Of a DNA stretch of 64,000 nucleotides, positions 27,237 through 40,855 are shown piece by piece (position 1 is the stretch's first letter; each line of letters starts with the position of its first letter). The translations under genes and the position numbers were made by a program. The DNA is from Apis mellifera (lineage: Eukaryota > Arthropoda > Insecta > Hymenoptera > Apidae). The stretch spans positions 20,740,202 to 20,804,201 of the forward strand of contig NC_037638.1 of NCBI RefSeq assembly GCF_003254395.2. Reading direction: 5' to 3'. The notes below the pieces were generated by a model. That model did not search any database. It worked only from the letters and a program-made list of their open reading frames with translations, and was not told where the DNA came from.

Positions 27237-30200
27237 CTAAACGGTGATTTAAACGGTGAAACGGTCGGCTACCGTGAAAAATGACACGAGGGAACGAAAT
27301 ATCAAAATTTATCACATAAGAATAAATCTATTCTTCGAATGTTTAAATCGATTGAAATCTTCGCAGGATTAATATATAATTTCTCTCCGTGATACGAAAA
27401 AGCAATTACAAATTTCAATCTTTCCAATCCACGCGCATTCGTATTCAAGGATATCTTAAAATGATTTCGATGGTCGTTGTCGTCGATAACAACGGAGGTG
27501 GTCTCGCATCAACGATTGCGCGCACGTACCGGGGATAAAGTTCGAAGATGGGAGCGGCGTAACCGTTGGGGAGAAAAAAAAATCTCTTTTTTCACAGAGG
27601 CGTGGACCGCGATATTCTTTTCCAATTCCATATCCTGCGGAATTATACATATATCTCTGATCGTTTGTTCTCGAGCTAACGTTATGTCCACAATTACGAG
27701 GGTGGAGGGGTTGGCGATGTCGTGGCCGAGGATATCTCCTCTGGACGGAGGGGAGAGGAGAATTAGAGTGTCGATAGGTGGTGTTGGAGAAGGAGAGGCA
27801 TAGAGAAGGTGAGAGGCGTAGAAAAGGTGGAGGAGAGAGGAAAGAAGGAACGGGGGATGGGGATAGGAGAAAGAGAGCAGTCCTTTGAGTTAGCAAGCTG
27901 ATCCTCCGGCTCATCCTATAACAAAACAAAGGGATCAAAGTGGTGGATGCGACGATAGGAGGCTTTTACACCCCTCCCCTGGCCGCCGCGCTGGCTATAC
28001 CTCGTTTGTCTTGTAGTTTGTTCGGAATTTTACAGCAAACACAATCGCTGACGCTATAACAAACAACACGGACGACAGTGGGGCAGGAAGAGAGATAAAG
28101 AGATAAAAAAAAGAGGGGAGGGAGAGAGAGTTTTCACTTTTTCTTCGTTAGTTCTGCGAATGCACGCGCATCGAAACTTCTCTCTTTTTTTAATGGCGAT
28201 TCTCGTTACCTATGAATTCGATCTATCACCGGAAATTCCGAGTGATGCGTGATCTTTTGATCCTTGATACGGGCAATTTTCGTTACGTAGGAACAGGATC
28301 CACGCGTCATGATCTCGGCCAATTCGTCGTCCGTTCCGTTGAAAAAAATATCACGTTGACCCGTGTCGATGTTTGTTCCATTTTCGAATTTTTATGTATT
28401 TGTACGTAGATACACATCGTAAGAGATTCGAATTGGAGTCTATTGGAATCCAGGAATCAAAGGAGTATTGTAACGAGTTTTCCGAAATCAAACTATCCTT
28501 TAATGTCTTCGTTTAACGAGCGGCCAGTTACGAAAGTTCGACTTAATTGATCATTAATCTGACGAGTTCTCTTAAGTACTTTGGATGTTGATTGTACGAA
28601 ATCCGATTGCATTTGACTCGGCCGTTTCACGATTGATTGTTAACCGATCGGTCAACCAAACTACTAACTAACCGACCAACTTTGCCAGATATTTCGCCCT
28701 CCCTTCTATTGACCTCCTCTTTTTCGGTCCCACGTTTCCGGTGGCGGATGCAACTTCTACAATGATATCAACTTTCCCACAGATCTAGAACCTCGCGATC
28801 GAACTCGAAAAGTTTCAAGCGAATAGATACTTTTCAAAATTACAAACGAATTTATCAAAATTTTTCCCTCGAGAATTTTATAGAAAAGAATTTTTTAAAT
28901 GCTGCACGATTATCGATACACAAGATCGATCACTCGTACAGCAATTATTTATTTAATTCGCAAAGAAACGACAAACTTTCATCCCCAACAACCGTTCATG
29001 GTATCTTTTTCTTTTTTCTTTCTTTCTTGGAACCAATTCCAAAAATTCATTTCCCTTCTCCTTTTCCTTTGAAAACGCGCGTTATCTACGATTGCACGAA
29101 ATTGGTGCGCGCCCGTTTAAAACCCTCGTAGACGTTATCCGTGGATAAGTAATCCGGGCAGGAGATTCGAATAGGACGCGGTGCCTCTGTAATCGATAAT
29201 TCCTTACTTAGGGGTGGGAGGGATGGTTGGTTTATAGGTGCTCTCGAGCCATCTAAACTGCGTAGAGATTAGGTGCTCGGAAACCCGTATCCAGGATCCC
29301 GCCGGTGCGAACGGAAGCCGGCGTTGAAGAGGAGGTGGAGGAGGAAAAGGAGGAAACTCTCGAAGGTTCGAAAGGGGGGAGCCTTTCCATCCTCCTCCCA
29401 CTGCTCTGTTCTCTCTGGTTATAATGGCAAGATGGAAGGACCTATGGGGTCCCGGGCTGGGTAGGAAATTTGCAAATTTTCACGACAGGGCACGGATAAT
29501 TTCCGGTTGGCTCGGCGGTTTCCGTACTTGACAAATGACTGTGGTTTCCGGTTATCGGCTGCGAGGAACACCAACCCCTCTTGCATTCCGAATTAGCGGG
29601 GATGTCTCGACCCCTCTCGACCAGAGACAATATTCTTTTCGATCCACGAGTTTTTCGTTCGAACGAAAATCCTTGTTTTCTCGATTTATTTAATTAGATG
29701 AAATATCGTTTAGACGGAGATGTTTATTGTTTTATGGACATGATAAAGCGAAGAGTCTGTTTTTATATAATATCTTTCTAAGATACTTTCTTCGCGAGCG
29801 TGTTTATTTTTATATTCATATGGAAAGATTGAAATTTTTTTTTTTTGCATCTTTTATGCCATGTTCGTTGGTTTTTTGAATATGCGAAATAAATAAATTT
29901 TAATATATCAAATCTGTATTCAATATGTTAAAGTATATTGGAATATCTTGAAAAAAAAAAGAATAATAAAAAAAAGAAGAAGATATATGGATGTCCACCA
30001 TGTTGAAAATACTGCACTTTCGTTGCTCTATATCATATTTTAAAAGACAGTTTTGTATCGATGAAAATTTGAACATCCGTCAAATTTTCAAAAGCGCGCT
30101 TTTTCTACAAAAAATATTCCCTTTGACAATCTAAATATCTGTATTTTCTATTAATTTTGTTTCGAACATTCGTTTCCTATTATTACTGGATATTATTGGT

Positions 30201-30285
30201 CTCTTCTTTTGTTGGTCTATATCGTATTTCAAGAGACAGTGATCACCTTTATAAAACGTCCATCGATTTTTAACGCATTTTTTCT

Positions 30286-30316
<31 letters not shown>

Positions 30317-31594
30317 CCCTTTGACAAACCAAATATCCCTATTTTTCAAGTTTTATTAACTTCGTTCAAACGTTCGTTTTCTGTCGTCTACGGATCTGGA
30401 TCAACAAGCCGATGAAACGTGAATCTCGGTTTCATCGAAAGAAGATCGTATCATGATAAATTATCTCGTCAGAATTGAACGATACGCGTGAAGTGGAAAA
30501 ATGGAATTTTTATCCTATGAAATTTTGAAGCAATTTCCAATCGTTTTTACCATACGTGTTTAATAACATAAATGTTGGATCGTGATGCAAATATATCGCG
30601 ATTCCGAGGATTCGGTGAAACGAAATTCTCGGGTTCAATCGATCTCTCATAACTCGAACACCCGTGCAACGTGGCCCACGATTTCCATTAATTTCTAATA
30701 TTACTGTATCCCTTATCGGCCCGTACAGCTGCTCTACTTATTCTATTTTCAATATTTTCATTGTTATACACGAAACGGGGATGGTCGTTTCATACCCCGC
30801 TCAATAAATCCATTTGTTCGGTCGATCAGTTCATGAACATCGATAGATTTTTAGCGCGACTTTTAGCGATTTTATTCAATATTGAATGAGTAATCCGAAA
30901 GCTTGTGTTTTTGTAATCTAATTTGCGAGGAACACGTTGCGAGTTAAAAAAAAAAAAAAGATAGCCAGTTCATCAAGAGACTTTTTATTTTTTGATTTGT
31001 AATTGAATATTTTTGCGAATATTTTTTATTTTGCAATTTTTAATACATATATATGTATGAAATTTTTTAATTAAGATTTATTTTGATATTTTGGTAAGCG
31101 AGACAAAGGATACACTTTTCAAAAGTTCAATATTTTTTTCGATTCTCCGATTTCGATTAATCTTTTTCCTCTTTTCCTTTGTCTCCAATTTCAAATTTTT
31201 TAATAGATCGAAATATAAATTAAATTTCCAATCGAGCGAAATCTGAATTTTCTAAAATAGTAATCCTTATCCCGAAATCAATTTCTAAAGTTTCAATAAC
31301 GTTAAAACTTTCTTTTTCATATAATATATTCACTATATTGATTTATCCTCTCATTCCGTGGCAAACTAATCTTAAAAGTTTCTGATTCTTCATTTCGATC
31401 GATTAAAATATCAAGATCCTCGTAATCTCCGATTGTTAACAAAGCTGTTGGAATATATCGAATTCTCGATTCGAACCCTACCAAATCCATCCTCGTTGCA
31501 TCAATTTCTAAATTTCTCTCTTTTTCCAAATCACTTTCGATACGAATAACGAATCGATGATCGTGTATAAAAGAAAAAGAAACTATATACTCAC
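27237..31594 (-). other. Intron between the two Ig-domain exons (4,358 bp)
   Basis: The intron starts GTGAGTATAT and ends CCGTTTAG on the minus strand and has the same phase as its neighbour. It contains a GC-richer stretch (about 27.5-28.1 kb) with purine-rich plus strand, another at 29.2-29.6 kb with GGA-type repeats, and an old tandem duplication at about 30.02-30.40 kb. Open frames around 27456-27938 are Ser/Pro/Leu-rich products of the pyrimidine-rich strand and are not considered genes. Confidence 0.8.
30024..30400. repeat. Old two-copy direct duplication, unit about 188 bp
   Basis: The first copy starts near 30024 (CTCTATATCATATTTTAAAA) and the second near 30212 (GTCTATATCGTATTTCAAGA). 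Aligned landmarks shared by both are GACAGT, AT(C)CGT, a T-rich stretch, ATTCCCTTTGACAA, AAATATC and CGTTCGTTT. An A run has expanded in the second copy (about 30287-30303). The copies are clearly diverged, so the duplication is old. Confidence 0.7.
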
Positions 31595-31738
31595 AGCGCA
31601 CGTTGAGAAAATAACCGATGCTGGTGAATATGCCGAGCATGTGCCTGGTGTAACATTTGTACCAGCCGCTCTCGGCGCGGCTGATTTTTGTGAAGTTGAG
31701 CCATCCGTCGTCGCTCTGCTCGACGGGCGGTCCATTGT
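31595..31738 (-). CDS. Internal coding exon: C-terminal half of the first Ig-like domain
   Basis: This is a 144-base minus-strand exon of exactly 48 codons, phase 1-1. The acceptor is CGTTTGCGTTTCAG, just above 31738, and the donor is GTGAGT, starting at 31594. Joined to the exon at 41296-41174 it reads IWQR followed by DNGPPVEQSDDGWLNFTKIS, RAESGWYKCYTRH and then GYFLNVR. It supplies the E, F and G strands, including the D/E-x-G-x-Y-x-C signature as ESGWYKC. The spacing between the core cysteines across the junction is 42 residues, as in compact I-set or C2-like Ig domains. LNFTK contains an N-glycosylation sequon (NFT), which fits an extracellular location. A plus-strand open frame overlaps the exon but lacks splice sites or domain signals. 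Confidence 0.9.
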
Positions 31739-31971
31739 CTGAAACGCAAACGAAGAGGTTGTGGATTAACTCGGTGAAAATGGCGCGCATCCCTCGCGCA
31801 GAATCGCGCCGGTTACCGATTAACCGGCCGGCGTCGTTGGAATTACGCGGTCGAGGGTTGGCGCGACGCCAACGCTGGCCTCGTTATTGTTCTTCGAAAA
31901 ATCTCTGTACGCGGGGGATTACGCAACGTTTCGAAACGCGGGGATAGGAAAGGCGGGAGGGAGGCGCGTTG

Positions 31972-32560
31972 TTGTCGAGGGTTAAGTCGCAGGGGGTAGG
32001 TAAGCTCGTGTAATTTTGATACTTGGTACACGGGATCTGGTGGGGAACTTGGTGAAATTTTGTTGCGTTGCGAGTCGTGGTGGCGAGAAACGCTTGTTTT
32101 GGTATATATATATATGTGTGGAATATATTCGGTAATCTTGTGGTAATTTTTTTTTATTTGGGGAACTTTTTTTTTTTACGATTTAATTCTGGACGAAAAA
32201 GTTTTGTTCGTGGAAAAATTTTGTCGAGGGTTAAGTTGGGGATGAAAAGATGACTGTGCGTAATTTTGGTGCTTGGTTCAAAGATCGTGAACAGTAAGTA
32301 GAGAATTTTTATGAAATTTTGCACGCGTAGTGAAGGAGAAAGCTTGTTGGTTTAGCTATCGTGGAATATATATTCGGTTATTTTGTGTAATTTTTTTTTT
32401 ACGTAGGATAAATTTTTCGAGAATTAAATTGGGGTAAAAAAAAGATAATTTTGGGTAAATTTGGTGGTTGATATACAATCGTGATATACAATAGAGAATT
32501 TTGCGAAATTTTGATTGCAATAAATGCAAGGTGTGATAAGTGAGAAACCTTGTTTCACGT
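31972..32560. repeat. Diverged threefold direct repeat, spacing about 250 and 190 bp
   Basis: Three starts share GTCGAGGGTTAAGT or a variant (near 31972, 32220 and 32411). Each is followed by GTAATTTTG-like, CTTGGT-like and GAAATTTTG words, and the first two copies also share GGAATATAT-TCGGT. Later copies have lost parts. The array lies in the large intron about 230 bp from the exon at 31738. Confidence 0.65.
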
Positions 32561-34474
32561 TGCTAGTGTTATTGAAAATTAATAAACCTGGGTATTGTAA
32601 TAAATTGACGATAAATGAACGAATATACCGTTCGAGATAATATTTTACGTTGAAAGATTTTTGTTACGTTTTTATTCAAATATCACGATTTCACTTTGGT
32701 TAAAATTTTTACGACGATAATAACTCGAGACTGGTTTAGTACGTTGTAGAAGATAAATAATTCAAAGTAAGACGTACGATAAACGCGAGAGAGAAGGTGT
32801 CATAAATCTTTATTCAGTTAATAACATCCTGTTTTATTTACTCTTGAATTAGGTCAGGATTAAAGGCGGTCACACGAATTTTTAACTATAACGTACTAAA
32901 CTTTGGCGCAATGCCTTTGTGTTGATAAATAAACGAATTGAATTTACCATAAGTTAGAAAATACAAATAGTCGAGAAAATTCATCGAAACTTGGATAAAT
33001 TAAATCTCGCCCCTATCGATAATCTCAATTAAAACCAGTGATAAATCTTTTCGACGTTACTTCTTTCGTGCGGCCCGAACTTAAAACCCTTATCGATCGT
33101 ATTTTCGTTAATCAAATTAGCGCACGCGATCTTCTGCCTATCTTCTCCCCCATCCCTTCACGAATACACCTCTGTTCAACCAACCAAGAAACAAACAGAA
33201 AGAAAGAAAAATCGAAGCTCGAACCAAGTTGAAACCGAAAGAAAGATCCATTTCGCCGCCAAGTCGTTTTTCGGAAAAACTTTGATCCCGCCATAGGCAT
33301 TTCTCCTTTCCTTTTCTTTCTTTTTTTTAACGAGAGACAGAATTCGACGCAGCTGTCGGATTCACGGGCTCTGAATGTGTAACAACGTGCAACCAAACGC
33401 AGGAGCACATGAGAGGGGAGGGAGAAATAGTTAACGGAGAAAGAAGAGAGAAGTTGGAGAAGCACAAGGAAAAAAAAAAAGGAAAAACATTCCCGCGTGT
33501 ATGCTACTCTCGCGATGAAGTTTTGTTCCGAAAACTTTTATACGTATTAAGGGAGGAGGAAGAGAAGGTTGGAACTGCGATGTATATATATATGATATAT
33601 ATAGGATCGTCCACCGACTGTCGTCTCTTTGCTAAACACAGCGAACTCGTGCCGCTGCCAAAACATGTTCGATTGTGTTAACGGGATAGTATATATATGT
33701 ATATGTATAGGTAGAGGAGGGATGGCAAGATGCGGTATTCCGTATGAAATAAGAGTGGCCCGTGACTTGGCCCGAGCACCACGACATATCCAGCCACGGT
33801 TATGCGGGATTCCGGCTATTTGGCCCGGAAACAAACGGACCGTGCTCGAAATTGAGCCGTGGAGAGAAGAAGGGTCAGGATGTGGGATGTGTCGAGGGGT
33901 TGGAGAGCATTTAGCGCAACATCGCGTGGAAAGCGATCGGCGCGCGTTAGTTGCTAATTTCGGGGGTACGTGGCTGCTGGGAGAGTTGGGGAGAGTTAGT
34001 TACTTGGAAGTTGGTAGTTTTAGCGCGGATTACATCGATGATGCGAAGCAAGCATCCTCTCTTGGCGAGGATGGAACGGAAGTTAAGGTTCGAATTTATT
34101 CGATTTGCATTCTGAGAAGGATTCTTGGAGATCTTTTGAGATGAGAGGAAAAAAGAATAAGATCGGCAAGGTTTGAATAAAGCGAAGTACGAAATAAGAA
34201 CGGAATGGGGTTAAGTGAAATAAAGGGAGAATAAGATTTTTCACGAACACCTGTGAATAATTCTACTTGGCACGTTTCACGGAACGGAGATATTCCTCTA
34301 AGCTCGAACGGCTGGCTATTAGTCGGGGAGAGGAAGCAAAACGCAGATTGCATTTTTTTCTCCCGGTCCCTGAATAAAACGTAAAAGAGCAATCGCAAGA
34401 GAGAAGGAAACGTTGCTGCGGAGACGAGTTTACGCGAGGTTTACTCGTTCCTTTACCCGGGCGCAATTATTCCT

Positions 34475-34500
34475 AAAAAAAAAAAAAAAAAAAAAAAAAA
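34475..34500 (+). repeat. Poly-A run
   Basis: 26 consecutive A residues. No upstream element body or target-site duplication was recognised, so a retroposon tail is not claimed. Confidence 0.95.
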
Positions 34501-37500
34501 TGAAAAAAAGAGAGAGAAAAGTGTTACTCGGCTTTACTGTTTCGAGCACAGTTAGTTAGCCGGCCGAAAAACTTGGAGAACGTAAATACCCTGCTAAAAG
34601 CTAACTACTGCTTTGTTAAAAAAAAAAAAAAAAAGAATAGACGACTTATCGTTCGACTTTCAAATCGCTAAAAATGCATTTTTAGAAAATCTATTAATCG
34701 TACTTGGATATTAAATACTTGCAAAAGTTGATGCAATATCATCACGTTCATACTCTTGAAAAACAATTTCATTTAATTCAATCAAATATGATATTTAAAA
34801 TATTTATAACATCGTTCTAATATTTTCATTCATTACAGACGTAACTTTCTTCGAAAAAGAATCGTTCGCAATGGAAAGAAAAAACCAAAATGAGGTTATG
34901 TATAACTCGTATATATATATATATATTTGACTGGCTGGTTGGCATCGCATTATATTCTAGCTTCGTATGAACAATGATCGGATGGGGATCTACTTCCCCC
35001 GAAGCGGTTTCCCGCAGCTGACGCCCTCGTACGTTTTCCGGAACGTCCGTAGCTGTAGAATGTATCGTCGTGATAAATCGTTCGACGGGGCCGTGATAAA
35101 TTTATCCTTCTTTTCATTTAAAATATCCTCACACCCTTAACCGCCCTACTTTACTAACCGATCATTACACATCGATCGTATCGATCGAACGGAAAGGAGC
35201 CAGCCTCCTTCTCCTTTTTCACCGATCGATAAATTTTTAACATCGGAAAACTGGTGACGGCACGATTCTCTGATTATTCCAAGCACGAACCAGGAACGGC
35301 TATTCTATCGTCCCGGCGAAATTTCGTGAACGGGCTCGACTCGCGGCTGGATAACGCGGATTATAGATATTTATCGATAAATTGAATCCAAGATGAGGGG
35401 CACATAGAAATTGAAGTGGATAGTGAGTGGTCGGAAAATTGGCCTTAGCCCGAAGGAAAGGGATGCGATTAAGGACTGCAGTTGCGTGCGAATTGGAGGA
35501 ATCGTTTAAGAAAATTGCATGGATTTTAATAACAAATTACATAAAAAAAGTGCATAGATATAACATTGAAATCGTTACTCTTCATATCGCGCGACTTATC
35601 GTTGGATTTATACCCTTGGAGAGAAACAAGGGATTAAAGAAGAGGAAGAAAAAAAGCCCATTCTCGAGAAGAACTATCGAAGAGGAGGAGGTAGTCGAAC
35701 CGATGGGTGTTGTACACGGTGCAATATTACACGGTGGAAAAAGTGCAGTTGAACCGGGTATGATATATATCGCACGAAGACGAATGGTGAAAATATCTTG
35801 GCCGAGTTTGAACGGGGTAAAGTGATAAAGAGGTGTTTGAAGGAAAGCGAACGTGCTTTCTCGATACCTTCCGGGCATCTGGATCGTTTAATAAGAGAGC
35901 CGCCCCGTGCCGAAAAGAAATTGGGATCGGCGAGGGGGGGGGGAGGAGAGTTGAAACGAGAGGCTAAAAGCAAGATGAGCTGTGGGGGGAAAGGATGATG
36001 ATGTGGCGGTGGTTTGGAAGGAGGCATCGCCCGAGGCGGGTACGTGCTCCAAAGGATATTAAAGTATTTTAATTGCAGCGGATTTCGCGGAACGATGGAA
36101 GGATTTATTCGAAATCACTCGATCGAGGCTGTGAATAGGGATTAAGCTTTTGCTTCCCTTCCCCGTCGTTTCGTACACAGCAGGCAGGAATTCCGGCACG
36201 TTAGAAACGAGAGGCAGAAATAATTGAATAATTTAATGGGATATAACGTGTTATATATATAGTCTCGCGACGCTGTCGAAATCGTATCTGCTTGCGGACA
36301 ATTCTCCCCGATTTCTTTCCTCGTCGAGCCGATAATGCCAATTAATAATTCTCGATGAACGAATGTTCTCTCGCGAATTCATTTTCGAAAAACAAAACGA
36401 TAAAGGATCGAGATCCGTTATAAAATGTATTATACTCGTCGAGTGGAATTTCGAGGATTAAACAGGGGGAATCTCGCTCGTCGATACGATGAAAACGACC
36501 CAGATAAGAGATAATTTTCGCGCGCAATTTATTACGATTTCGCGAATTCTTCCGTTTCGGATACCGGTGTACAATAATTCGCGTCAACCGTTCGCCAGTA
36601 GTTCGGGTCGTTCATCATGTTTCTTATCACTCTCACCGCTGGTCTGGCAGAAAGTGACGGGTGCAGCTGCTCTCAGCATTTTGTGTAACTCAATAACGGA
36701 ACTAACGAGGCTTGTACGATTAACTGGTAGATCCCTTGATAAATTTCGTCGCCCTTCCAAAACGGGATTCTTCCCGATGAAGGTGAAACGTCATTCTCAC
36801 TTTCTCACGTGAATTCGATTTATTTGATATTTTTTGATTATTTTTTTTTTTAAATTCATTCCAGACAGTATTCAGAAACGTAGCAGCATCGGGAAATAAT
36901 TGAGTTTTAAACGGAGAGTTCTTTTGCTTGAAAGAGAGTAGATTTGAATTTGAGGAATTTCGAAGATCTTTGGAAGATTTTTGTCTGTTTTTCTTCGAGA
37001 ATTATAAAGGTTTAAATTTATTCCTAATTTATTTCTAATAAGAAAAAAAAAGAAATGTTTCAAAAAGTAGAACAAACTTTTTCCCCGTCACGTATATTTT
37101 TTTTGAATTTTAATTAAGCAACGAAATAAATCATCCTCGAAAAGTTTAAGTCTATTTGTCCGTATTGAAAGAATTTTATTCGATCGTATCCTTCTTTCAG
37201 ATGAATACGGTCGAATGATTTTTTGATAAAGTCATTTCGCACTCTCTGCCATTCTGTTTTTAGAATTTTAAAAATCCGATTTGCGTTTCTGAATACGTTT
37301 CCTCTTCATTTTACGTGTCTTCCATAACCCATAATTCAGTATTCCATTTAACGCGACATTTTCGACGAAATTTATAAATCGGACGAGATTATATCTACAT
37401 TAACGATTCAAAATCATCGCGCGCGCACGTATTATTATATATCAGAATTGATTTAACGAATACAATCATAAGAGATTGGCAAACATGGGTGTTCGTCACA

Positions 37501-40365
37501 CCCATTCAACGACGAAATTTAATTCGAAATATCGAATCGAGATTTATAATAGAAAAACCATGGATGGAAACAAACGGAACAGGTGAACCGTACGGAACGA
37601 TCTGACTCTCGAAACTCGCTTCTCGCCGCGTGCATCGTTTTCAACAATCACGAAAAAATGTTTGAACATCCTCCACGCGTGTATTATTTCCCCGGGGGAG
37701 ATCAAACATCCGTTCGATCGTTCGTCGAACTCTAGGAGGATGGATACTTTGGAAGAAGAGCTGCGAATTCTATAAAAAGGAGTCGTAAAAAAAAGAAAAA
37801 AACTTGATTCACGTTTAAACCGAATGTTTCACCAGGCTTAAACCACTCTAATCAAGAAAGTGGTCCCTCGAAAATCCCGCTTCGGTTTTCTTCCTCTTCC
37901 TTCTCCTCCTTCGTGATCAAAGTTTCTCTCTGATTGACGACGAATAAAGGAAATTATACCACGAACTTTTATTTGCGCTACCGATCCCGTGGCAAAAAGC
38001 AACAGTCGTTACCGATCCTCCAACTTGGTCTGTAAATCCTTTTCGTGATTTCCAATTGGATAAAGGATTTCAGAGGAAAAAGCTCCTGCTGGCTGGCAGT
38101 CACGCGCAAACCAAACTCTATGAAGTGAAATAGAGTATCGAGGTATTACCTCGTAACAGATTCGATGCGTAGAATATTGATCGATATTCGGGGATCTCGA
38201 TGGCACGAGTATCTTTCGGGGAGAAAAATAAGAAAAGATTGAAAGAAACGTGGAGCGATAAAATTTTGAATTTGCCAAGATTTCGTATTCACGCAAAGTT
38301 TCTTCTTTCTTCGGATAATTTCAAAGAAGCGTATTTAATTTAACCGGTAGTTGTACAGGGATTCTAATTACGTTAAAGGGATCAGTTTAACGAGAACGAA
38401 TGCACGCTAGTGCTGAATGTAACATGACGAGGGTGGAAAGAAACTGCGGCAAAGAAGGTTCAAGTTGATATTTTACGATGAAATCCATCTTTAAAATTCA
38501 CCAAAGTACCGTATTCCCGCAACTCGTACTTGGAATCGTCCATCCATTAAATCCTCCAATCCTCTCTTATTCTTCATCTTTCTTTTATTTTTTCTTCTCG
38601 TGCAAGATTATCGAAGATAAAAAAAGGAGAAAGGAGAATCGAATAAATATCGTTCACAGGTGAAATGATCACCTATTACAGAATCTAGCAATCAACTTGT
38701 AAATTATGCAGTCAATACGTTATCACGAACAGTGTTGTGGCAGAGCCTTAAGCTCGTGCATCACATCCCCGGAACGAATCCGTCAGGGGTGGTGTGTAAC
38801 AAGGTCGAGGCGAAAAGTACGTCCATTAAAACAAACGTTAATTCCCATGGTGGAACGCGTAACGACTCGCACCGTGGCCGTTACGTAAAGCTGGCCCGCA
38901 CCTACATACGTTTCGTACTGGACTGGAACAGGCGTACCGTCATGAGGATACATAATGCCGAATTTGGGTTAACTCTTTGGACCATGCTTTCGTATACGGA
39001 ACATGGGAATACTCCGTGATGGTTACCTTTGTTAATTTTGAATCACTCTGGCCAAAGTTTGAGAGGGGAAGTTTTTCGAAAGCAATGATATTTTCATTCG
39101 TCTGATCGTATTTTTTTTTTAAATAAATATTCAATATTCAGTAAGGTAGAAAAAAATTATTGAATGTATTTACGTATTTATTTGAACAAAAATTTAGTTT
39201 TATTCGATGGGTATTGTATTACAGATATTTCTTCCTTTTTTTTTTGTTTTCTATTAGTTTTTTTTTTATTAGCAACGAGTAAATATCTTATATATATTTA
39301 TACCTTGCAGATATATTTTGACCCGTTCTTTGTATTATAATTTACGTCCGTCCTACATATGAATATATGTATTACCATTACAAAGTCTTTCAAGATTACA
39401 ATACATGTATTTTCATGGCGCGAGAGAATCGCGAGATCCGGCGAAAAACTCGATACACGGGCCAATCTACTTACATACAAAGTAACTGCTTCATCTTCGA
39501 TCCAACAACCCATCCCCGTTTTATCCCCGTTTTATTTGAAATCGTTCAAGAAGCTTTACTTTTACCTCGCCCAGGTTAAAATGTTGTTACATCGGTGCAG
39601 GTATCGAAATTGAAGGATCGGCGAAGAAACTCAAAGAGCCGACCACGGTGCTAAAAGGGAGACAGAGTGTCCCAGAGAGGAGGTAGACTAAAGGGGGAAT
39701 TATCGGAGGCTTTAAATATTTATCGAGTCGTGGGCCAGCCCACCGTCGGCCGGCTTTGACAAAGAACAAGGGGTTGTTAATGAATCCAGTCGGCCAGGAG
39801 TAATTCCTTGTTCTTTCCCGTCCTTTTTTTCTCTCTTTTTTCTTCTTTTTTTTTTCACGAGACAAATCGGAATTTAAGGGAAGAGACGAACTTTTCCATT
39901 TCCCAATCCCCTTTTCGATCTTCTTTCGAAAATCCAATCCCGATCCCTCTTTCGCTCCTTTATCCACGAATTATTCCATACTCATAATTCTATGCTCGCT
40001 CGAAACAAAAATAACAAAGTAGCAAAGGTATCGCCGCATCGGAAAAAGCTTTCCCCTTATTTTTCTTTCCCGTTCTATCCCTTTTTCTCTATTTTCCCTC
40101 CCTCCTATTTTTTTCATTCCTTCTTTCTTCTCTTTTTCGAAGCTTCGTTTCCCGCGGAAGGGAGCCGACCACTTCACCCATCGAGCTATCGATTACGTCG
40201 GAGTGAAAAAAACGCGACGAACGAATTCGAACGAGCGAACGACGTTCGACGTTCGTACAAGGAGATTTCCAATTATCGGGAATAAGTCGGTGGAACGCTT
40301 GGAAAGCGAAATCTCAATGGACTCCCATTGATTTCTACGAAGGAAGAAAGAGAGAGAGAAGAAAA

Positions 40366-40390
40366 GAGGAGGAGGAGGAGGAGGAGGAGA
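40366..40390 (+). repeat. (GAG)n microsatellite
   Basis: About eight GAG units in a longer purine-rich tract (40341-40530). Confidence 0.9.
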
Positions 40391-40834
40391 AGCAACAGCT
40401 GAAGAGCGAGAAAGAAAGGGAAGCCCGCCGACTCGAGGAAGAAGCAGCGTAGAATTTTTCATTTTGACGAAACTTTCGCAACGCGCTGGATTAGAGAGGA
40501 AGAGAAAGGGAGAGAGGATAAAAGAAGGTGGAAAACGTGTTGCGTTCGCGCTCCGCGAAAGATAATATCTGCCTTGCATACTTATCCGCGATGAGGGGAT
40601 TTCGCTCGCGTGGAATAGGGGTGGGATTATTTATCGTCCCGACTCTCGACCCCAACCTCGTGATAGTCCTCCTCTGGTCGCCGTGGTATAGAGTAATGTG
40701 ATTATACGATTTATCGTTTTGTTTGCTGATGACTGCGAAGAGACTAATAGCCTGGATGTTAATAGCAAATGGAAATGCTTCGGTGGGAGGGAGGAGGAGA
40801 CGTAGGAGTAGGAGAGAGATAATCCTCCCTTGAA

Positions 40835-40855
40835 ATATATATATATATATATATA
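40835..40855. repeat. (AT)n microsatellite
   Basis: AT dinucleotide run between GAA and AGAAGATG. Confidence 0.95.

Noticed and set aside
26923..27240. Plus-strand 105-codon open frame opposite the second Ig exon
   Set aside because: It is the antisense shadow of a splice-bounded Ig exon and has no domain of its own.
33629..34144. 171-codon plus-strand open frame
   Set aside because: No recognisable family, lies in the large Ig-gene intron, starts within AT repeats and has no supporting splice or start context.
34475..34500. A26 run as a possible retroposon tail
   Set aside because: No element body, promoter boxes or target-site duplication could be seen; similar A and T runs are common here.
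36489..36812. Open frames on both strands, with a donor-like GGTGAGAG on the minus strand at about 36630
   Set aside because: Opposed frames are both open, no acceptor with a pyrimidine tract was found, and no domain is recognisable.
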